Shown here: piece after piece, positions 56,060 through 64,000 of the stretch
Layout: the number at the start of each line of letters is the position of its first letter
Position numbering within the stretch: the stretch's first letter is position 1
Assembly (NCBI RefSeq): GCF_022682495.2
Contig: NC_071392.1
Coordinates: forward strand, 133,051,318-133,115,317
Reading direction: 5' to 3'
Length of the DNA: 64,000 bases
Source of the DNA: Desmodus rotundus
Lineage: Eukaryota > Chordata > Mammalia > Chiroptera > Phyllostomidae
Translations under genes and position numbers: made by a program
Notes under the pieces: model-generated
The model's database searches: none
What the model saw: only the letters and a program-made list of their open reading frames with translations
What the model was told of the DNA's origin: nothing

Positions 56060-56190
56060 GCAGTACATTATTAAGTATCCACTGTGTGTAACATCTTTTA
56101 TGAGACTTTTACTCTTTTTAGCATTGAAAATTCTTCATTAACAGCTCTTTAAAGTAGATGTTATCTTCAATTTACATATGGAGAAATGGA
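56060..56190 (+). repeat. MIR SINE relic
   Basis: TTAAGTATCCACTGTGTGTA, then AACAGCTCTTTAAAGTAGAT and TTTACATATGGAGAAATGGA follow MIR order but are poorly preserved. Confidence 0.5.
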
Positions 56191-56739
56191 TTGATCAAAT
56201 GACTTTCTATCCTATGAAATTAAACTTAATCCATATGTGTAAAACTAAAAATGTGAAAAAAATGGGATTATGAGAACATGATTCATGAGCTATAGTATAT
56301 TCAATTACTTTGAGTATGTTTTCTCATTCTTCATGTGTCCAAGGTTCTACTGAGATGGCATGTCAAAAGGGAAGCACCTGAGGACCAATGGCTGAGGGTG
56401 CATGCTCCCTAAGGGAGGAGAGCACCCTGGCCAGAACCTGTGGCTACATGGCTATCCACACCTCATTATCTAGAGCAGAAAGGTTTGTCACTGATTCTGT
56501 GTTTCTGTCTAGGGAAACCTCTGGATATGTAGCTTGGTTATATGAAGCAGACACCAATTGACCTGGGTACTACAAAACAACACAGGAAATCTATGTTTTA
56601 GCACCTCAGTGACTAATGCAGAGAAGGAACAAGGTGATTACTTTTACTGAATAATTCTACAGAATAAAAATTTAGTGACTACCCCTTCCTGACAGATGTA
56701 AGGTAAACCAGGGTGAGAGCATACGCACTCAGGGGCTCT

Positions 56740-57130
56740 TCACAGCTTCATCCAGGCCTCAGCTATCCTGATTCTCATGGGCTTCTTTTCATCCCTTCAA
56801 CACTCTGGCTTGTTTCTGCCCCAGGGCCTTTATACCTGCTCTGTGTTTACCTGGGGCACTCATTCTCCCTGTCTGCATTTGGTGGATGCAGCCACACCTT
56901 TTAGTTCATAGCACTAAATGTCACTTCCTCCACAAGGCCACTATACCCATCCGAAGAAGTAGTGGCCCACCTCCTCCAGCTCTTCAGTTTCATCCTGTTT
57001 CCATTATAGTTTATGGTGTTAAAGGCTGTCAGAGCTGATCAGTTGTGTTTGTCTGCTTGTTCTTTCACGCTTTTTTCCTGCATCTTTTTTCACCATTGTA
57101 TTCCTAATGCCTAACACAGCCCCCTGAGAG
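56740..57130 (+). repeat. L2 LINE 3' end
   Basis: CTGCCCCAGGGCCTTTATAC, then GCACTAAATGTCACTTCCTC, CACAAGGCCACTATACCCAT and TATTCCTAATGCCTAACACA follow the L2 3' end in order. Confidence 0.75.
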
Positions 57131-60100
57131 GAAATACATGGTGTGTTTGCAGTAAAGATGGAAGATGGAGGGAGTGGAAGAATAAGTGGGCAGTGGGTGT
57201 GAAACAGTGGGGTCATGAGGGAGAAACAAGAATGTTGTGGCTCTTACATCTAGAAGCTGAAAAAAGACAAGGGGATAATGATGAAAGGAGAGCTGTGGCA
57301 GACAAAAGGGCTATTGGCAGAGAGGGATGAGGCATGAAAAAGAGGGGCAGGGAAAGCATTGTGGAGGAAGAGCTGAGCTGAGCCTGGAAGAATGCAGAGG
57401 GAGAGTGTTTCCTTTCAGGCAGTGGACAGCAGGGTACAGGCATTGAGGGCTGCAAGTTGAGTGGTATAACTGACTCACAGAGTGCTGTAGGGAATTGTTA
57501 GGATGAAATAAATCGCTCACTCACTCTCTCACTCACCTAGTACATACTCAGAGTATTGACAATGTGCTAGCACTGAATTAAAAGCATGGGGCACAATATG
57601 AACAGGGCAGATACAGTTCCTACTCTGAAGAAACTGAGTTTCAGAGATCCATTTGGATCCAATGGATCCAAACAGGCAGGGATCCATTTATGTATGTTCC
57701 CAAGGGCTATGCCCAATACTCTAGTCTGTGGATCATGTGGTGAGGCCTGTCTGTAGACCGATCTCTTTGGCAACAGTATGAGCAGATCTGTGGAGTCCAG
57801 ACTAGGGCCATGAAGATGGTGGAGCAGGAGGCTCAGATACCAACAGAGTGACCCAACTATGTGATGGATGGCCCCAGGGCAGGAGGTGTGACTGAGTGAA
57901 GGGCATTCAGGACTGCGTGACTAGAAACAGTGAGGGATAAGGAGGGGGAGAAAATCAATGGTGTCTTCTGAGATGGGGTAAAAGAAACAGCAGGTGGGGC
58001 TGAGGGTAGGGAGCTCGGGTCCAGAGTCAGGCTGCTAACCTGTGCCGAGTCAACACTGTCACTCTAGTGGCCTCACCACAGCTCCTAGATGGAACACATA
58101 AATCTGTAAATACAGCCCTGGCTTAGAAGCCTCCATATATCCCTACCCCCGCAGGCTACCTCACCGGACACAACTAGCCAAATGGTATTTTCTGACTGGC
58201 TGTGTAACACACTGTTCTCATTTTTTGCTGTGGTTGCAGGCTGATTTTCACTGATACTCTTTGGGGAGTATTTTCCTAGCCTTCCCTGACCTGTGCCCTA
58301 ATATCCAGGGCAACCTCGTCAGGTATTCCCAAAGGCCATGGTTACCACAGAGCAGTGCCTGGAGCTCCAGAGCTATGTGGAGCCCTCCTGACAGAAAGCT
58401 CCTCCTGAGCTCATGCTTCCTGTCGCCTATATGGCAGGTCCCAGTCCTGGCTGGGCTTCCTGTTCTTCCTCCCCACTCCCTCAATTTCTACCCCTCCTGG
58501 CAGAGCCATGAGCCTCCCTGAGTGGTTGCTGTACCCTTGTTCCCAGTGGTGACTTTTTCCCTTTTAGCCTTGGTTCCTTTAGATTTATGTGTTATCTCCT
58601 TTAATAAAATTCCATCTGGCACAGGGACACAAACATCAGATGGAAAGTGGGAGGGAAGAAGGAAGGAAGGAAGAGTGGGAAGGGTCACAGGGGACAGGAC
58701 TTCCATCTAGGAGTTTTCATCTGTTATTCATAATAGTTAATAGGAGACTGATGTGGCTGATCTTGGGCCTCTGATTTCATTTTGTAACTTTAAAATAATT
58801 TTTATTGACTTTATTAGATTGACACTGGTTAATAAAATTATATAGGTTTTATGTGTACAATCCAATAACACATCATCTGTATTATTCACAGCTCACCACC
58901 CAAAGTCAAGTCTCCTTCTGTTACCATTCATCCCCCCTTTAGCCTCTTCTACCTCCCCCACCCCCTTTTCCCTCTGGTAATCACCATACAGTTGTCTGTA
59001 TCTATGAGATTTTTTTTTTTATGCTTAATTCCTTTACCATTTTTATCCAGCTCCCCAACACCCCTCCCATCTGGCCAAGCTCAGCTTGTTCTCTGTATCT
59101 GTAAGTCTGTTTCTACTTTGTTTATTTTGTTAATTAGATTCCACATATCAGTGAAATCATATGGTATTCATCTTTCTCTGACTGGCTTATTTCACTTAGC
59201 ATAATATACTCCAGGTCCATCTATACTATTGCAAAAGGTAAAATTTCCTTCTTTATTACAGCCAAGTAGTATTCTATTGTGTAAATGCAACGCAGCTTTT
59301 TTATCCACTCATCTACTGATGGGACTTGGACTGCTTCTAAATCTTGACTATTTCAAATAATGCTGCAATGAACACAGGTATGCATATATTCTTTCAAATC
59401 AGTGTTTCAGGTTTCTTCAGATATATTCCCAGGAGTTGAATCAGGGGGTCATAAGGCAGTTCCATTTTTAATTTCTTGACAAAACTCCACACTGTTTTCC
59501 ACAGTGACTGCACCAATCTGCATTCCCATCAAAAGTGCAAAAGGGTTCCCTTTTCTGCACATCCTCGCCAGCACTTGTTTGTTGATTTATTGATGACAGC
59601 TATTCTGATAGGTGTGAGGTGATATCTCATGGTTTTAATTTGCATTTCTCTGATGATTAGTGATGCTAAAAATCTGTTCATGTTTATTGGACATCTGTAT
59701 GTCCTCTTTGGAGAAATGTCTATTCAGGTCCTTTGCCCATTCTTTTAATTGGATTATTTCTTTTTCTTTCTTTCTTTCTTTTTTTGTTTGGTATTGAGTT
59801 GTATAGGTTCTTCATGTATTTTGGATATTAAAGCCTTATCAGATATATCGTTGGCCAATGTGTTCTCCCAGTCACTGGGCTGTCTTTTTATTTTGTTGGG
59901 TTCCTTTCCTACGCAATAACTTTTTAGTTTGATGTGGGCCCATTTGTTTGTTTTCTCTTTTGTTTCCCTTGCCTGAGGAGATATATAAAAAAATATTGCT
60001 CCAAGAAATGTCAGATTTTTCTTCCTATGTGTTCTTTTCAGATTTCTATGGTTTAGTCTTACATTTAAGTCTTTAAACCATGTTGAGTTTATTCTGTGTT

Positions 60101-60530
60101 TAGTGTAAGAACGTGGTCTAATTTCATTTTTTGCACATTATCTGTCCAATTTTCCCAATACCATTTATTGACTAGACTAAGTACCCCCATGTATGTTCTT
60201 GCCTCCTTTGTCAAACATTAATTAACCATAAAGGTATAGGTTTATTTCTGGGCTCCTTATTCTGTTCCATTGATCCATGTGTTTGTTTTTAAGCCAGTGC
60301 CATGCTGTCTTGATTTCTATGGACTTCTAGTATACTTTGATATGAGGTAGTGTGATTCCTTTAACTTTGTTCTTTTTTTCTCAAGATTGCTGTTACTATT
60401 CAGCTCTTTTGTGGTTCCATATAAATTTTGGGGATATTTGTTCTAGTTCTGTGAAATACAACATTGGCATTTTGATAGGAACTGTATTCAATCTATGGAT
60501 TGCTTTGGGTAGTATGGACATTCTAATGAT

Positions 60531-62412
60531 TTTTTTTTGTTTTTTTAGGTATATTTTATTGATTATGCTAGTACAGTTGTCCCATTTTTCCCCCTTTATC
60601 TCTCTCCTCCCTGTATCGTCCCCCTCACCCTCCAACACCCCCCCCATAGTTCATGTCCATGGGTTGTACATATAAGTTCTTTGGCTTCTCCATTTCCTAA
60701 ACTATTCTTAACTTCCCCCTATTTTGAGCCTACCAATTATGCTTCTTATTCCCTGCACCTTTCCCCCCCATTGGTCCCCTCTCCATCCCCACTGATAACC
60801 TTCCATGTGATCTCCATTTCTGTGATTTTGTTCCTGTTCTAGTTGTTTGCTTAGTTTTTGTTTTTCAGGTTCAGTTTTTGATAATTGTAGGCTTGTCATT
60901 TTATTGTTCATAGTTTTTGATCATCTTCTTTTTCTTAGATAAGTTGTTTTAACATTTCATATAAGGGCTTGGTGGTGGTGAACTCCTTTAACTTGACCTT
61001 ATCTGGGAAGCACTTTATCTGCCCTTCCATTATAAATGATAGCTTTGCTGGATACAGTAATCTTGGATGTAGGTCCTTGCCTTTCATGACTTTGAATACT
61101 TCTTTCTAGCACCTTCTTGCCTGTAAGGTTTCTTTTGAGAAATCAGCTGATAGCCTTATGGGAATTCCTTTATAGGTAACTCTCTCCTTTCCTCTTGCTG
61201 CTTTTAAGATTCTTTCCTTGTCTTTAATCTTGGGTAACAATTATGATGTGCTTTGGTGTGCTCCTCCTTGGGTCCAATTTCTTTGGGACTCTCTGGGCTT
61301 CCTGGAAGTCTATTTCCTTCACCAGATTGGGGAAGTTTTCCTTCATTATTTTTTCAAATAAGTTTTCAATTTCTTGCTCTTCCTCTTCTTCTAGCACTCT
61401 CATGATTTGGATGTTGGAACATTTAAAGTTGTCCCAGGGGTTCCTAAGCCTCTCCTCATTTTTTTGAATTCTTTTTCCTTCATTTTGTTCCAGTTGGATG
61501 CTTATTTTTGCTTTTGTTCCAAATCACTGATCTGAGTCCCAGTTTCCTTCCCTTCACTTTTAGTTCCCTGTATATTTTCCTTTATTTCACTTTGTGTAGC
61601 CTTCATTTCCTCCTTCCTTTTGTGACCAAGCTCAGTCAATTCTGTGAGCATCCTGATTACCAGTGTTTTGAACTCTGAATCAGATAGGTTGGCTATCTCA
61701 ACATTGCTTAATTCTTTTTCAAGAGTTTTGATCTTTTCTTTCATTTGGGCCATATTTCTTTGTCTCAGTGCACCTGTTATGTGTAAGGGGTGGAGCCTTA
61801 GGTATTCCCCAGGGCAGGGTAACCCTCTTTGCTCCTTTGTGGTACTGTCTGTGAGGGATGGGTCAGAGGAGGAATAGTGCTGCTAGCTCTGCCTTCCTTA
61901 CACTTTCCCTCACTTTCCTTGCTTCCCACAAACGGTTTGTGCCCTTTAGGTGCTGATTTGTAGGCGGGTGGGTTTGTGCGTGTTTTTGCACCTTATGAGT
62001 CTCTCCAATGTAATGTCCTATGATGCTGGGTGTTTCTCCCGCTGCCACAATCCCCACAGATATTTTCCACAGGCTGTGGTTTTGAGTCTTTAGTTTCTTG
62101 CGCTGAAACCCAGGGTTAGCGGACCCTCTCTGCTCCCCTGCTTTCCCCCAAGCTTGTCTGCGTGACAATGTGAGATTGTCAGTGTGGTCCGCCAACCAGT
62201 GCCTTGCCACATTCTCTCCGCCCCGCTGCCCGTTTCCACCCCTCCTACCATCTGGTTGACTGTTTTTTCAACTCCTTGGTTATTGGACTTCTATGCAAAT
62301 GTTTTTCTGGCAGTTCTGGTTGTTCTTTGTTTTTAAATTGGTTGTTTCCCCTCTTTCGGTTGTGTGAGGAAGTGAAGCATTTCTACCTACACCTTCATCT
62401 TGGCTCCAATCA
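60531..62412 (-). mobile_element. HAL1 (half-L1) inserted in an L1
   Basis: A 1.88-kb minus-strand element. The 5' end near 62411 reads GAGCCAAGATGAAGGTGTAG; the 5' UTR runs to 61754 and ORF1 from ATG 61753 to about 60935; then comes the purine-rich 3' UTR and the tail (T run at 60531-60546). No ORF2. Imperfect flanks TTCTAATGAT and GCTTAATGTT may be the worn target duplication. The L1 RT sequence is co-linear on both sides, which proves insertion. Confidence 0.85.
60935..61753 (-). pseudogene. HAL1 ORF1 pseudogene
   Basis: The first 83 codons are open (61753-61502): [20 protein letters not shown], then [20 protein letters not shown] and a coiled coil. Downstream the RRM-like and C-terminal parts are readable but frameshifted, ending at a TAA near 60935. 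The intact N-terminus is the longest open start among the HAL1 copies in the window. Confidence 0.78.
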
Positions 62413-63755
62413 GCTTAATGTTAATTGTTCCTATCCATAAACACGGTATTTGCTTCCACTTATTTGTATCTTCTTCAATTTCTTTCTTCAGTATCTTATA
62501 ATTTTCCAAGTACAGGTCTTTTACATATTTGGTTAAGCTTATTCCTAGATATTTTATTTTTTGATGAAATTGTAGTTTCTCTTTCTGATATAGGTCATTA
62601 TGGGTGTATAAAATTGCAACCACATTTCTGGATATTTACTTTATATCCTGCTACTTTACTGAATTCATTTATCAGTTCAAATAGTTTTCTGGTGGAATCT
62701 TTAGGGTTCTCTACATACAATTTTATTTGTTCTGCAAAGTGAAAGTTTTCATTTCTTCAATCCTATTTAGATGCCTTTATTTCTTCTTCTTGTCTGACTG
62801 CTATGGTTAGGACTTCCAGTACTAGGTTGAATAAGAGTGGTGAAAGTGGACATCCCTGTCTTATTTCCAAACTTAAGGAAAACACTTTTAGTATGATTTT
62901 GGCTGTGGGTCTGTCATATGTGGTCTTCACTGCATTGAGGTGTGTCCCCTCTATTCCCACTTTGCAGAGAGTTTTTAATAATAATCGGGTGCTGGATGTT
63001 ATCAAATGCCTTTTCTGCATTTATTGATGATAATGTGAGTTTTACCTGTCAATTTGTTTATGTGGTGTTTTACGTTTATTGATTTGCAGATATTGTACCA
63101 ACCTTGCATCCTCAGAATAAATCTGGCTTGGTCTTGGTGTATGATATTTTTTTAATGTATTGCTGGATCCGGTTTGCAGTATTTTGTTTAGTATTTTTGC
63201 ACTTACGTTCCTGAGGGACATTGGCCTATAATTTTCTTTCTTTGTAGTGTCTTTATCTGGTTTTGGAAATCAGGATAATGCTGACTTCATAAAATAAACT
63301 CTAGAGTCTTCCCTCCTGTTGATGTGTTTGGAACAGTTTAAGAAGGATAGGTGTTAGCTTTTCATTGAATGTTTGGTAAAATGCACCTGTGAAGCCATCT
63401 GATCCAGGACTTTTGATTGTTAGGAATTGTGTGACTACTACTTTGATTTCATTAGTTGTATTCAGTCTATTCAGATTTTCTGATTCTTCCTGGTTGAGTT
63501 TTGGAAGACAGTATGTTTCTAGGAATTTATTCATATTATTCAGATTGTCCAATTTGTTGGCATATGGGTGTTGGTAATATTTTCTTATAATCTTCTGTAT
63601 TTCTGTGGTGTCAGTTGTTACTTCTCTTTCATTTCTGATTTCATTTATTTGGATCCTCTTTTTTCTTGATGGGTCTGATTAAAGATTTGTCAATCTTATG
63701 TATCTTTTCAAAGAACCCACTCTTGGCTTCATTGATCTTTTGTATATATATTTTT

Positions 63756-64000
63756 AAATGGTATTTCATTCAAGCTGGAGCAAGAGGGGTTCCTTGGCTT
63801 TCCTTTTTCACCTTCTCTTTTATTTATAAAATGGATTGAGCAACAGAATGTACAGGGATTGGGGATTCAATGAGGCAGTTCATGCACTGTGCTGGGACCC
63901 CATGACAGAGTAAGGGCTCAATACATGGCAGGTATATTTTTTTCTGGTGTTTTATGTTTTTCCTCATAATTACAGAAAAATTATACTCTAAATACAGAGA
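63756..64000. other. Right-edge intron sequence
   Basis: About 245 nt of unassigned sequence after the L1 truncation point. The upstream RALGAPA2 exons are expected beyond the edge. Confidence 0.5.

Larger units (their letters stand above)
55726..58784. other. Intron 5' of exon a, mixed old repeats
   Basis: A MIR relic lies at about 56060-56190 and an L2 3' end at 56740-57130. A possible copy of the same ancient repeat as at 3.9-5.0 kb is suggested around 57330-57640. The remainder is unassigned. Minus-strand frames at 57019-58706 and plus-strand frames at 58261-58774 were considered as exons and lack RalGAP similarity. Confidence 0.5.
58785..63755 (-). mobile_element. 5'-truncated L1, minus strand, split by a HAL1
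   Basis: The 3' UTR/poly-A side is at 58785. ORF2 runs backwards to 60530, is interrupted by HAL1 60531-62412, and resumes from 62413 to about 63755, where it is truncated within the linker before the RT domain. RT-region words are legible on the minus strand: [52 protein letters not shown]. Stops and frameshifts are frequent. It lies in the same orientation as RALGAPA2. Confidence 0.8.

Noticed and set aside
58248..58706. Overlapping frames on both strands considered as an upstream RALGAPA2 exon or a separate gene
   Set aside because: No RalGAP-like residues, no paired splice sites in a compatible phase, and low-complexity proline/serine content.

Overview
This is a mammalian nuclear window, most likely from a bat. 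The evidence is tRNA-derived SINEs of the VES type, several half-LINE-1 (HAL1) retrotransposons, and hAT and mariner-like non-autonomous DNA transposons, together with single-copy coding exons having GT-AG introns. I can support bat (Chiroptera, probably Yangochiroptera) but not a genus.

One protein-coding gene crosses nearly the whole window on the minus strand: RALGAPA2, the alpha-2 catalytic subunit of the Ral GTPase-activating complex. Ten consecutive coding exons are visible. In transcript order they are 53550-53440, 52228-52160, 51690-51553, 46558-46375, 35358-34587, 33915-33844, 29071-28948, 27099-26944, 21353-21195 and 3131-3004. They join in perfect reading phase into 1,913 coding bases (637 codons plus 2 bases). 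This covers the C-terminal third of the protein, including most of the Rap/Ran-GAP-type catalytic domain and its GND asparagine motif. The earlier exons lie beyond the right edge. The last coding exon(s) and 3' UTR lie beyond the left edge. No promoter of the gene is present. No splice site, frameshift or stop codon suggests that it is broken.

The rest is intron. Introns between 14.5 and 26.9 kb are poor in young repeats and hold mostly MIR relics and unique sequence, with two blocks (about 18.75-19.42 kb and 24.1-24.8 kb) that look like candidate conserved non-coding elements. The flanks are dense in retrotransposons. At 5.3-11.1 kb an old L1 was hit by a HAL1, which was hit by a second HAL1 (17-bp target duplication), and a mariner-like MITE sits further along. 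At 11.1-14.5 kb another old L1 carries two abutting hAT elements, a truncated L1 and a VES SINE. At 36.3-42.3 kb a near full-length but dead L1 has a second truncated L1 in its tail. Three more HAL1 copies lie at 47.2-49.1, 53.6-55.7 (with a bat-type hAT MITE inside) and 60.5-62.4 kb (inside an L1).

The HAL1 copies carry an L1-like 5' UTR, a decayed ORF1 and a poly-A tail, but no endonuclease/reverse transcriptase ORF, so they must have been copied in trans by L1. I see no evidence for a new gene system; the notable content is the layered retrotransposon architecture and its closeness to RALGAPA2 splice sites.
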